Below, piece by piece: positions 42,693 to 50,258 of a stretch of DNA of 64,000 nt. The translations under genes were made by a program, and so were the position numbers. This stretch comes from PALSA-968 sp964387075 (lineage in GTDB: Bacteria; Bacteroidota; Bacteroidia; B-17B0; Aurantibacillaceae): NCBI GenBank assembly GCA_964387075.1, contig CAYLVB010000002.1, positions 124,001 to 188,000 of the forward strand, written 5' to 3'. Every line of letters begins with the position of its first letter. Within the stretch, counting starts at the first letter, position 1. Under the pieces are notes generated by a model. It was given only the letters and a program-made list of their open reading frames with translations. It did no database searches and had not been told where the DNA came from.

Positions 42693-43748
42693 ATGAAACT
42701 ACGTTTTATTCTTCTTCTCCTGATCCCTTTTCCGGGGATCTTTGCGCAGGCACCGGTTGGGTATTATAATTCGGCAAACGGCCTTACCGGCGCGGCCTTG
42801 CAAAGCGCGCTGCACAATATTATCACCAATCATACAGTAGTTCCTTATTCCAGTCTTTACGCGGTTTATGATTCCAGCGACACCAAAGCCAATGCGCAGG
42901 TTTGGGATATGTACTCTGACATTCCCAGCGGAACGCCTCCTTACGTATATTATAATGTTTCCGGCGACCGTTGTGGTTCCTATACGCAGGAAGGCGATTG
43001 TTTTAACCGCGAGCATTCCTGGCCACAAAGCTGGTTCAATAGCGTAAGTCCGCCGCAATCCGATGCATTTCATATTTTTCCTACCGATGGCTGGGTGAAC
43101 GGGCAGCGTGGCAATTATCCGTACGGCGAAGTAAATAATCCTACCTGGACCTCGCTGAACGGAAGTAAATTGGGAAATAATACAACGGTGGGTTATAGCG
43201 GAACCGTTTTTGAGCCTATTGACGAGTATAAAGGCGATATGGCGCGCGGGTATTTTTATATGACCACGCGTTACATGGGCGAAGATGCCGGTTGGTCTAC
43301 CAGTCCGGCCACCAATGGAGCGGTTATACTTCCCTGGCAAATGTGTTTATTATTGACCTGGCATAACCAGGACCCTGTGAGCGCGAAGGAGATCAGGCGC
43401 AATAATGAAATTTACGAGTGGCAGAACAACCGTAACCCGTTCATCGATCGCCCGGGTTTTGCGGATTCTGCTTTTACGTGTACGTTGATGGGTATACAAA
43501 CCTTGAAGAACAAAATTGAGGTACGTGTATTTCCGAATCCATGCACGGAGCTTGTGAATGTAAGCGTTGAGGGAAACCAGCTGATGGAAAAAGTACGTGT
43601 CCTGGATGCTTTGGGTCGTGAGGTTATTTTGGTTCCTGTGAACGGTAGTGCCATTACCCTTAGCGCCGGATCGTTATCACATGGAATTTACTTGATCGAA
43701 ATACACGCGGGCACTTCTGTCTGCCGTAAAAAGCTTTTTGTAGAATAA
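42693..43748 (+). CDS. Secreted endonuclease I family nuclease with T9SS sorting domain
   Basis: The 351-residue protein has a signal peptide (cleavage near IFAQ, residue 19) and an endonuclease I (EndA/Vvn-type His-Me finger) domain (about 25-260). The catalytic motif NREHSWPQSWF (105-115, His108) and the downstream GNYPYGE, DEYKGDMARGYFYM and NEIYEWQNNRNPFID motifs are present. The last 75 residues are a type A sorting domain (VRVFPNPCTELVNV to KKLFVE). The enzyme would degrade extracellular DNA or RNA non-specifically, for nutrient or phosphate acquisition. Its stop codon directly abuts the stop of dapD on the other strand. Confidence 0.92.
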   Translation: MKLRFILLLLIPFPGIFAQAPVGYYNSANGLTGAALQSALHNIITNHTVVPYSSLYAVYDSSDTKANAQVWDMYSDIPSGTPPYVYYNVSGDRCGSYTQEGDCFNREHSWPQSWFNSVSPPQSDAFHIFPTDGWVNGQRGNYPYGEVNNPTWTSLNGSKLGNNTTVGYSGTVFEPIDEYKGDMARGYFYMTTRYMGEDAGWSTSPATNGAVILPWQMCLLLTWHNQDPVSAKEIRRNNEIYEWQNNRNPFIDRPGFADSAFTCTLMGIQTLKNKIEVRVFPNPCTELVNVSVEGNQLMEKVRVLDALGREVILVPVNGSAITLSAGSLSHGIYLIEIHAGTSVCRKKLFVE

Positions 43749-44561
43749 TTATACCGCCACATTGTACTCACGCAATGTATCGTTCAGTGAAGTTTTAAGA
43801 TCAGTACTTGCTTTGCGTTGACCAATGATGAGGGCGCAGGGAACCTGGTATTCTCCGGCTTCAAATTTCTTAGTGTAAGATCCGGGAATAACAACACTTC
43901 TTTCAGGAACAATGCCTTTCATCTCCACCGGTTTTTTTCCTGAAACGTCAATGATCTTGGTTGACATAGTAAGAACTACATTCGCTCCAAGCACAGCCTC
44001 TTTGCAAACGCGCACACCTTCTACAACGATGCAGCGCGAGCCGATGAAACAATCGTCTTCAATGATCACGGGCGCTGCCTGCACAGGTTCTAAAACGCCG
44101 CCAATACCAACACCGCCGCTTAAGTGAACATTTTTTCCGATCTGCGCGCAGCTGCCAACGGTAGCCCAGGTATCCACCATGGTTCCGCTGTCGACGTAAG
44201 CGCCTATGTTCACGTAGCTCGGCATCATGATAACTCCGCTTGCTAAGTACGCGCCGTAGCGGGCTACCGCGTGAGGAACAACACGCACGCCTAATGCCGC
44301 GTAATTACTTTTCAATTTCATTTTATCGTGAAACTCCAGCGGACCCACTTCAATGGTTTCCATTTTTTGAATGGGGAAGTAGAGGATCACGGCTTTCTTT
44401 ACCCAGTCGTTCACCTTCCAGTTGCCATTGGGCTGGGGTTCGGCAACGCGCAGCTTTCCTTTATCCAACTGCTCAATGACCTCTCTTATGGCTTCCTGTA
44501 CAGCGAAGTCTTTTAATAATTCTCTGTTATTCCACACGTTTTCAATGACTTGCTGCGACAT
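43749..44561 (-). CDS. dapD: 2,3,4,5-tetrahydropyridine-2,6-dicarboxylate N-succinyltransferase
   Basis: The 270-residue protein is DapD of the succinylase branch of lysine/diaminopimelate synthesis. The N-terminal helical part (1-100) is followed by left-handed beta-helix hexapeptide repeats (about 110-220: GAYVDSGTMVDTWATVGSCAQIGKNVHLSGGVGIGG, in pieces). The family motif EDDCFIGSRCIVVEGV and the C-terminal VIPGSYTKK are visible. Length is typical. It uses succinyl-CoA in the cytosol. It is the only clear amino-acid biosynthesis gene in the window and appears to be transcribed alone. Confidence 0.96.
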   Translation of the reverse strand: MSQQVIENVWNNRELLKDFAVQEAIREVIEQLDKGKLRVAEPQPNGNWKVNDWVKKAVILYFPIQKMETIEVGPLEFHDKMKLKSNYAALGVRVVPHAVARYGAYLASGVIMMPSYVNIGAYVDSGTMVDTWATVGSCAQIGKNVHLSGGVGIGGVLEPVQAAPVIIEDDCFIGSRCIVVEGVRVCKEAVLGANVVLTMSTKIIDVSGKKPVEMKGIVPERSVVIPGSYTKKFEAGEYQVPCALIIGQRKASTDLKTSLNDTLREYNVAV

Positions 44562-44598
44562 AGGGGCTTGTTTAGGGCTGCAATTTAAATAAAATTAG

Positions 44599-44606
44599 TA
44601 TATTTG
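44599..44606 (+). promoter_or_regulatory. -7 promoter box driving the tRNA-Arg / GIY-YIG locus
   Basis: TATATTTG (followed by CACC) matches TAnnTTTG exactly. It lies 53 bp upstream of the partial tRNA copy and is the only exact box found before the tRNA locus. Transcription from here would run through the tRNA fragment, the GIY-YIG gene and the intact tRNA to the terminator at 45077-45110. Confidence 0.55.
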
Positions 44607-44659
44607 CACCCTCTAAAATGCTTGTGGCGCTAGTGAAGGCCCGATCGTAGAGAGAAAAC

Positions 44660-44750
44660 GGTTACGTAGCTCAACTGGATACCTGCCCGCCAACACACAG
44701 CCCTAGCACGGCAGGCGGGGAGCACCTGACTACGGATCAGGAGGTTTGGG
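44660..44750 (+). pseudogene. Partial duplicate of tRNA-Arg(ACG), nucleotides 1-53, interrupted by a hairpin insert
   Basis: Bases 44660-44681 and 44720-44750 together reproduce the first 53 nucleotides of the intact tRNA at 44994-45046 without any mismatch: acceptor 5' strand, D arm, anticodon arm, variable loop and most of the T-stem 5' strand. The copy begins exactly at tRNA position 1 and stops after TTTGGG. The T loop and acceptor 3' strand are absent, so it cannot form a tRNA. A 38-nt GC-rich insert splits it at the 3' side of the D loop. Confidence 0.92.
44682..44719 (+). repeat. 38-nt GC-rich hairpin insert in the D loop of the partial tRNA
   Basis: The insert begins CCTGCCCGCC and ends GGCAGGCGGG. 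Two alternative pairings are possible (CCTGCC with GGCAGG, or CCCGCC with GGCGGG). It resembles the short GC-rich dispersed palindromes seen in many Bacteroidota genomes. No second copy was noticed in this window. It interrupts only the non-functional tRNA copy. Confidence 0.7.
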
Positions 44751-44758
44751 AAAAAATT

Positions 44759-45016
44759 ATGTTCTTTGTATATGTTTTAATAAGTACTGCTAAAGGATCA
44801 AGGTTCTATGTTGGAATGAGCTCAAACGTTGAAAAAAGAGTTGAGGATCATAACAAAGGAAAAACCAGATCTACCAAGGCGTACATACCATGGAAACTAT
44901 TCTTTTTTGAACAAGTAAATTCTAGATCCGAGGCCAGGCTTAGAGAAAAATACTGGAAGTCGGGTTTTGGAAGAGAAAGAATAAAACAAAAATGGTTACG
45001 TAGCTCAACTGGATAG
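44759..45016 (+). CDS. Small GIY-YIG nuclease whose C-terminus is encoded by the tRNA-Arg gene
   Basis: The 85-residue protein is a minimal GIY-YIG domain. The GIY-equivalent is VYVL (4-7) and the YIG-equivalent is YVG (17-19); the catalytic Arg27 is in EKRVEDHN and the metal-binding Glu63 in RLREKYWKSG. The family cuts DNA, and UPF0213/YhbQ-like and mobile members exist. Codons 79-85 (WLRSSTG) and the TAG stop span 44993-45016, that is the first 23 bases of the intact tRNA. Upstream, AGGAGG (44739-44744) in the partial tRNA copy could serve as a ribosome-binding site 14 bp before the ATG. The ORF sits between two tRNA copies, as a mobile or homing-type insert would. Confidence 0.87.
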   Translation: MFFVYVLISTAKGSRFYVGMSSNVEKRVEDHNKGKTRSTKAYIPWKLFFFEQVNSRSEARLREKYWKSGFGRERIKQKWLRSSTG

Positions 45017-45067
45017 AGCACCTGACTACGGATCAGGAGGTTTGGGGTTCGACTCCCTACGTGACCA
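44994..45067 (+). tRNA. tRNA-Arg (anticodon ACG)
   Basis: The sequence folds as a full cloverleaf: acceptor GGTTACG / CGTGACC (one G-T pair), D stem GCTC/GAGC, anticodon stem CCTGA/TCAGG with loop CTACGGA (anticodon ACG at 45028-45030), and T stem TGGGG/CCCTA with loop TTCGACT. The discriminator is A at 45067 and CCA is not encoded. A34 is normally edited to inosine, so it reads CGU, CGC and CGA. It is the only functional tRNA in the window. Its 5' end overlaps the GIY-YIG stop region. Confidence 0.96.
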
Positions 45068-45070
45068 CTT

Positions 45071-45454
45071 CTAAGGAAGGCACTCCCAAAAAGGGGTGCC
45101 TTTTTCTTTTACCTCCATTTTTTCATTGGAGAGAAGGCCAATTACCTCATTTATCCGAGGGGTTCGATATTTATTTTTGTCGTAGATCAATTTTTCGGGG
45201 AATATCGAACCCACGATCTTCCTTTTGGTGTTCAAATCAGCCAAATTATAATACTTATCGAGGTTGGAAAGTAGCTGAATACAGAATTCAATTTGCTGCC
45301 CAAAATCCTCTTTTGCCTCTTTTAACTGGTTTCCCTCCAATCTTAAGCGGTTAAGGGTTTGCTCGATCTCGATTTTCATTTCCCTGTAATCTTCCGGCTT
45401 GTTTTCACCATCCAACATTAAGGCTCGGGCATTTTTTAGCCGCTGTTCCTGCAT
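45071..45454 (-). pseudogene. C-terminal fragment of a large serine recombinase
   Basis: The 127-codon frame matches the C-terminal end of Bacteroidota site-specific serine recombinases. It has the coiled-coil part (EQRLKNARALMLDGENKPEDYREMK) in pieces, then KRKIVGSIFPEKLIYDKNKYRTPRINEVIGLL in pieces near its end, a block I recognise from these enzymes. The catalytic serine domain and zinc ribbon are missing, and a stop codon directly precedes the first Met, so it is a remnant. It points toward and ends 3 bp from the tRNA 3' end. Its last codons read through the tRNA terminator. It is likely the scar of an integrated element at this tRNA. Confidence 0.75.
45077..45110 (+). terminator. Rho-independent terminator of the tRNA-Arg transcript
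   Basis: Arms AAGGCACTCCC and GGGGTGCCTT with a loop of about 5 A residues are followed by TTTCTTTT. It begins 9 bp after the tRNA 3' end. Confidence 0.92.
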
Positions 45455-45521
45455 CTAAGGCCCCTTGTATCGTGCAGCACTATCAAAAATTCCCGGTAGG
45501 GGTTTATTATTGGCTCCTGAA

Positions 45522-47675
45522 CTATTCTACAAGGGCTATTTTCTTTATTGAGCTTCCAAAAGAAGAACTGATCTCAACGAAATAAACACCTGCATTACAT
45601 TTTCCTTTTAGATCAAGCTTAATCTTCTTCGGAGAATCTACCTGTTCTGAAATGGCGGCTACCTCTTCTCCCAAAGTGTTCAGCACCTTTATGGAAACAC
45701 TTCCTAATTTAGAGGCATTCACATGAACAAAGATCTCTCCGTTAGAAGGGTTGGGATATATATCCACCGACGAGGATAAGTCAATTGTACTTATACCGAC
45801 ATTAGAGCTAATATTTATATTATCAATATACATCCATTCAGCCCACTGAGAGCGGTTTTCAAATGCAAACATAACTCCGGACTGCCCGGCTACAGCGTTC
45901 AAATTTATTGTTTCAGTACGCCATTGGGAGGCGGTAGGAACAAAACAGTTAGGTGCAACCACCGTAAAGTTGGGAGCTGTAGCAAGAACAGCACCGCCTT
46001 TTACATAGACCTGGTTCCATGTGCTGCCACAATTTGTAGAATAGAATACAACGAGTGTATCCGCGTAGGTTGTGCCCTGGTATATAAGATATGTTGAAGC
46101 TACATCAAATGTCATTTGTGCCGAAGTAGCGCCTGAGAAGTCATACTGAGCTGTAACGAACCGGTCTTTTGTACCCGTGATATCGGTAGAAGGCGCGCAA
46201 TTATCAAAAGCCATACATTGCGAACTGGCTCCAAACCCACCTGTGACATTGCTCACGATCCATTTAAACCCGTCGTTGCTCATGTCTACAATTGACCAGC
46301 CCGGAGGCATTGAAGTACTTGCCTGGAACCCTTCCACAAGAGGAAGCAAGGCCGAGCCGCTGTTAAAAACAGAAACGTTCTGATCATTACCCGGATTGCC
46401 ATCTGTTGTACTGTTGGGGTTACTGGTAGAAGAAGTGAGCGTGTGTGTACCGGCAGTGGTTGTAACCGCACTCAGGGCTACAGTTGTTGTTGCAAGCGAT
46501 ACCAGGCTTCCCGTCCACGTGTAGGTTTGAACAGGGCCGGCGTCAATCTGGTAGCTTATGATACACGAAGTAAGGTTATTATTACCCCAGTTTTTAACCG
46601 TAACCACCGGAGTAAAAGTAATTGTGCACACAAGTCCATTGGGAGTAACAACATTTGATATAGCGGCATCATTAGGCAATAAATTAACAGGAGTGCAGCC
46701 AAGGGATGAACCCAGTGCGTTATAGGGAGGAGTATTAACAACCGCGTTTACCCTTGCGGCCTGGCCCTGCGTGAAAAGATTTGTACAGCCCCAAGTATAA
46801 TCCATATAGTTCATGAACATGATCCCAGGCGCGGCAGTTTGGCAGGCATCTGTCATTGGATAAGTGCCGCAATTTGCATTTGTAGCGTCAGCCTGGTTTG
46901 GGGTATCGCTAACTGCATCGCTTCCTGTGCATGCTCCTCCATCGTCGCCCCAGATATGGAACAGATTAAAGCAATGACCACACTCATGTGTTGCAACATA
47001 ACCGCCAACCAGGGTATAGTCTGTTACGTTTCCAAAGGTATTGGTGGGCGTACCGCTTGGAAACTCTCCATATCCGCCAAGGCCGCCTGCTAAATCACAG
47101 ATCCAGATATTAAAATACTGGGTAGTAGGCCAGGCATCGCTTCCGCCCTGGGAGTTAAACTTAACCTTATCATCAGAAGTAAACGAGGTTTGCGTGGTTT
47201 GAACTCTTACAATTCCGGTGCTGGGGTTGCCGGCGGGATCACGCTGTGCAAGACAAAATTGAACATCTGTTGCAGAAGCGATTGATTGCCACGCTGCAGG
47301 AGTTTGGCTGGCATCGGCGTTTGTACGGCTATAATCTTCATTAAGAATAGTGATTAAACCGTTTACCGCCGCGTTTGAGATATTCTCGGCTGTTGTATTC
47401 CACACAACGTGCACAACCACCGGAATAGTAACAACAGCTTGCGAAGATTTTTCATTTGCATGGCTTGCGATATACGCCTGGATCTGCTGCTCATAATCTG
47501 CCATCTGCTTGCGCAGTTCCGGATGAAGTTTTTCCAGACGTTCCATGTTTTCCATGGTGCCACACTTGGATGATTCTTTTTTCCAGGTATCCAGATCAGG
47601 CATAACACGCGTTGTTTGCGCTGAAGTCAAGAGAGCAAAGCCTGTTGCAAATAGGAACGTTACTGTTTTTTTCAT
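45522..47675 (-). CDS. Secreted M43-family (pappalysin/cytophagalysin) metalloprotease with T9SS sorting domain
   Basis: The product starts at ATG 47675 (MKKTVTFLFATGFALLTSAQ) and has about 717 residues; the frame upstream of it lacks protein-like character. A propeptide-like region precedes the M43 domain (about 80-320). The extended zinc motif is HECGHCFNLFHIWGDD and the Met-turn is MFMNYMDYTWG. A CARDB-like beta domain (about 325-420), a jelly-roll-like domain (about 440-615; FVTAQYDFSGATSAQMTFDVAS in pieces) and a type A sorting domain (VDIYPNPSNGEIFV to KKIALVE) follow. It is a surface-displayed or released protease. Confidence 0.92.
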   Translation of the reverse strand: MKKTVTFLFATGFALLTSAQTTRVMPDLDTWKKESSKCGTMENMERLEKLHPELRKQMADYEQQIQAYIASHANEKSSQAVVTIPVVVHVVWNTTAENISNAAVNGLITILNEDYSRTNADASQTPAAWQSIASATDVQFCLAQRDPAGNPSTGIVRVQTTQTSFTSDDKVKFNSQGGSDAWPTTQYFNIWICDLAGGLGGYGEFPSGTPTNTFGNVTDYTLVGGYVATHECGHCFNLFHIWGDDGGACTGSDAVSDTPNQADATNANCGTYPMTDACQTAAPGIMFMNYMDYTWGCTNLFTQGQAARVNAVVNTPPYNALGSSLGCTPVNLLPNDAAISNVVTPNGLVCTITFTPVVTVKNWGNNNLTSCIISYQIDAGPVQTYTWTGSLVSLATTTVALSAVTTTAGTHTLTSSTSNPNSTTDGNPGNDQNVSVFNSGSALLPLVEGFQASTSMPPGWSIVDMSNDGFKWIVSNVTGGFGASSQCMAFDNCAPSTDITGTKDRFVTAQYDFSGATSAQMTFDVASTYLIYQGTTYADTLVVFYSTNCGSTWNQVYVKGGAVLATAPNFTVVAPNCFVPTASQWRTETINLNAVAGQSGVMFAFENRSQWAEWMYIDNINISSNVGISTIDLSSSVDIYPNPSNGEIFVHVNASKLGSVSIKVLNTLGEEVAAISEQVDSPKKIKLDLKGKCNAGVYFVEISSSFGSSIKKIALVE

Positions 47676-47860
47676 GGCGTTTATTTTTAATAAATTGATT
47701 CGGACTGATGAATTTACAAGCAAATTAAATATAAAAAGCAATTATCTTACATAATTTTAAGAATATTTTTTACAGGGCGTTCTTAAGCCGAAAGCATTCA
47801 AATTCCAGGAATTTTAAGGGTCTTCTTTCTCCTTTAATTGTTTTGGCCCTTGCTCATTTA

Positions 47861-48943
47861 TTAAAACCGCTCAATCCCGGGTTTTATGATTTTTTTTGTG
47901 ACGAACCCGGTGTCAGTTAAAACCTGCAGGTAGTAAATGCCGGATGCCAGGCTACTAATGTCCAGGATCAAATCACCCCCTTTTACAGTCTTTGAAACAG
48001 AAAGTATATCTCCCAGGCAATTGGTTACAATAACATTTTCTATCGTTCCACCGGTGGCACTTACCGTTACAAAAGAAACAGCCGGATTAGGATAAATACT
48101 TACCCCATTTGTCTCTGCGAAATGCGGATATACGGAAACAGGTACCGACACAACATTATTCTCGCCATAAATAGACATTCCGCACTCATTTTTAACCAAT
48201 ACGCTTACATAATAGGTTCCGGAAGTTTGATAAATGTGGAAGGATTGAGGTACGCTGTCTGTGCTGCCATCGCCAAAGGTCCAACTGATGAAAGAATAAG
48301 GGATATAATTATTGAGTTGAAAAAAAAGAGTATCATCGGATTGGATAAGGGTAAACGCAGCATCGGGGAACCCCAAAACATCAACCTTTATTAGCTTTGT
48401 TATTGTATCATATGCAGCTCCTTTATTGGCAATTAGTTTTACCTGGTAAAAACCGGTGTCGGCATACGAATGAATAGGTAATGAATCGGTTGAAGTGGTG
48501 CCATCGCCAAAATCCCAAAAAAAACCGGTGGCGCAGGCAGCCATATTAACAAATTTGTTTGAACACTCCTGAAAAGAAAAATCAGCAAGGGTAGTGTTAC
48601 CGACCTGAACAACTTTAGACGTAGTTGCTAAATGACCATTGTCAGCTGTAAGCTCAACTGTATAGGTTCCGGGATTCGGGAAATAGTAAGAAAGATCCTG
48701 CGCCGTAGAAGAATCCAGGATTGTTTGACCCGGGCCATAAACACGCCACATAAACCAAACCCCCGAGATGGTCTGGTTAATAAATAGGGTTGTATCGCCG
48801 TAGCATAAATTAATAAAAGAAAATTCGGGAGTGGGCGGGTTGTGCAATACCTGGTCAGGGTTGTTTTTTCCTTCCTGCGCAAAACCGGTTACAGGCAATA
48901 ATGCTATTGAAAAAATGAGAAATGCGCGTCTAAGTGTTATCAT
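47861..48943 (-). CDS. PKD-domain secreted protein with T9SS sorting domain
   Basis: The product starts at ATG 48943 (MITLRRAFLIFSIALLPVTGF), giving 360 residues; the longer frame to 49144 overlaps the upstream lipoprotein gene. Three PKD-like beta domains follow the signal peptide (about 35-275), each with the FxW.FGDG or related core (GFFWDFGDGTTSTDS, SFISWTFGDGSTDS). The last 80 residues are a sorting domain (VSIYPNPAVSFVTV to VTKKIIKPGIERF), slightly divergent at its very end. It is the last gene of a four-gene minus-strand operon. PKD proteins usually mediate adhesion or support an enzyme; no enzyme domain is here. Confidence 0.87.
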   Translation of the reverse strand: MITLRRAFLIFSIALLPVTGFAQEGKNNPDQVLHNPPTPEFSFINLCYGDTTLFINQTISGVWFMWRVYGPGQTILDSSTAQDLSYYFPNPGTYTVELTADNGHLATTSKVVQVGNTTLADFSFQECSNKFVNMAACATGFFWDFGDGTTSTDSLPIHSYADTGFYQVKLIANKGAAYDTITKLIKVDVLGFPDAAFTLIQSDDTLFFQLNNYIPYSFISWTFGDGSTDSVPQSFHIYQTSGTYYVSVLVKNECGMSIYGENNVVSVPVSVYPHFAETNGVSIYPNPAVSFVTVSATGGTIENVIVTNCLGDILSVSKTVKGGDLILDISSLASGIYYLQVLTDTGFVTKKIIKPGIERF

Positions 48944-48959
48944 ATTACTTACAACTGTT

Positions 48960-49343
48960 TTATTGATCGATACGAACCGTTTTTTCGGCCGTTTTGCCTT
49001 CTTCCAGTTTAACAATGCCGGTTCCTGTGCAGTACTTGCCATTGGCGATATTAACCGTGCAGCTGGGAACCGTTGCAGTAATGTCCATAACGGCCGGATT
49101 CTTAAAGGTAAAGGCCACCCTTCCGTCACTTCCGGTAACCCCATTTGCTTTCAGATCGGCCACAGTAGTATTCCCGTTATAGGTCACATTTGCGTAAAGA
49201 TCAACCATCACGCCGCTGAGCAGGTTTGCGCCTGTGCTATCCCTGACCGTGATAACACATTTGGAAGGTTTAGGAGCATTACAGGAACTAGACAACCAAC
49301 CAATTACCAGAGCGCAGACAATTATATACACGCAGACCTTCAA
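48960..49343 (-). CDS. Lipoprotein with a single immunoglobulin-like (regulatory/SpaA-like) domain
   Basis: The 127-residue protein has a lipobox (WLSSSC, Cys21). The mature part is one beta-sandwich domain of the carboxypeptidase-regulatory or SpaA type (CVITVRDSTGANLLSGVMVDLYAN in pieces, GVTGSDGRVAFTFKNPAV, KTAEKTVRI). Four Cys residues in the mature part could form disulphides. It is probably held at the outer membrane. It lies 16 bp upstream of the PKD gene and 23 bp after a Reeler-like gene, in one operon. Confidence 0.8.
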   Translation of the reverse strand: MKVCVYIIVCALVIGWLSSSCNAPKPSKCVITVRDSTGANLLSGVMVDLYANVTYNGNTTVADLKANGVTGSDGRVAFTFKNPAVMDITATVPSCTVNIANGKYCTGTGIVKLEEGKTAEKTVRIDQ

Positions 49344-49366
49344 TCAATAAAAATTAAGTTCTTAAT

Positions 49367-50257
49367 TTAGTGTTGAACCAGCATCTTTTTAGCCGCAAGT
49401 AATTTGTTATTTACGTCATTTACCAAAACAAAGTAAACACCGGCTTCCATATCCCTGAGATCAATCTCTTCCTTACAGGCGGCAACCTCAATTTTCTTTA
49501 CGATCTTTCCTTCCAGGTTAAGTATCCCTATTGAAATGTCTTTTGCTTTGGAATCGGCAATTTCAACATGTAATACCTCATTGGCAGGGTTTGGATAAGT
49601 TGAGAATGTAATTCCATTATCCGTAGAACTTATTCCTACTGCCGAAGGACTGATCGTGATCTTTGCCCAATAGGTTTCGTCGCCCGAATCGTTTAGGTTA
49701 TTGCCATTGCCTGCATTGAAACATGCGTAAAAGGAAATGTTCCCCTGGTTGGTTAGCGGGGCCGTCCACTCATAAGACCATTGACCCACATTGGGTGTAG
49801 TTGCCGGCACGCCTGCAATACGGTGCATAATAAAAATACGATCCTGGCCGGGGCCCCAGGTAGGCTGTTGTTGCCTGGTCTTTGCCGTGTCCAAAAGGTT
49901 GATCGCTGATCCGGCGAATAGATTATTATTGTCGCGTAAAGAAACTATTTGAAAACCAAAAGTATTGGAAACCGGGTGAGCGATCCTGGCGGTTACCGTA
50001 TAGGTCTGGCCCGGTACATAAACCGAACCGCCGCTGAACAAAATAGTTGGGCTACCCGGCCCGCTGTTGTCGGGAATGCCACCACTATGACAAGCATTGG
50101 TTCCTTCGGGACCACTACAGGTTTTCTCACTGGGTGCATTGGTGTTGTAAGGTGGCCCTCCATCCAGTTTTGCGATGGAACTGTCGTTGCCTACAAAAGC
50201 AAAGCAAAATGCCATAATGATGCAAATGCTGCCGGTACTTAGTAATTTTCTTGTCAT
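49367..50257 (-). CDS. Reeler-like (choice-of-anchor V) secreted protein with T9SS sorting domain, paralogue 2
   Basis: The product starts at ATG 50257 (MTRKLLSTGSICIIMAFCF), 1 bp after the stop of its upstream paralogue; 296 residues. After the signal peptide come a short Cys motif region (APSEKTCSGPEGTNACHSGG), a Reeler-like beta domain (YVPGQTYTVTARIAHP, FGFQIVSLRDNN, WSYEWTAPLTNQGNISFYACFN) and a type A sorting domain (FSTYPNPANEVLHV to AAKKMLVQH). The CxxxxxxxxxxCHSG pattern looks like a relic of a c-type haem site, as is common in this family. The ligand is unknown. Confidence 0.87.
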   Translation of the reverse strand: MTRKLLSTGSICIIMAFCFAFVGNDSSIAKLDGGPPYNTNAPSEKTCSGPEGTNACHSGGIPDNSGPGSPTILFSGGSVYVPGQTYTVTARIAHPVSNTFGFQIVSLRDNNNLFAGSAINLLDTAKTRQQQPTWGPGQDRIFIMHRIAGVPATTPNVGQWSYEWTAPLTNQGNISFYACFNAGNGNNLNDSGDETYWAKITISPSAVGISSTDNGITFSTYPNPANEVLHVEIADSKAKDISIGILNLEGKIVKKIEVAACKEEIDLRDMEAGVYFVLVNDVNNKLLAAKKMLVQH

Positions 50258-50258
50258 A

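Noticed and set aside
44660..45067. Group I or group II intron in the tRNA
   Set aside because: No intron core structure is seen, and the downstream tRNA is complete and uninterrupted; the upstream copy lacks the 3' part altogether.
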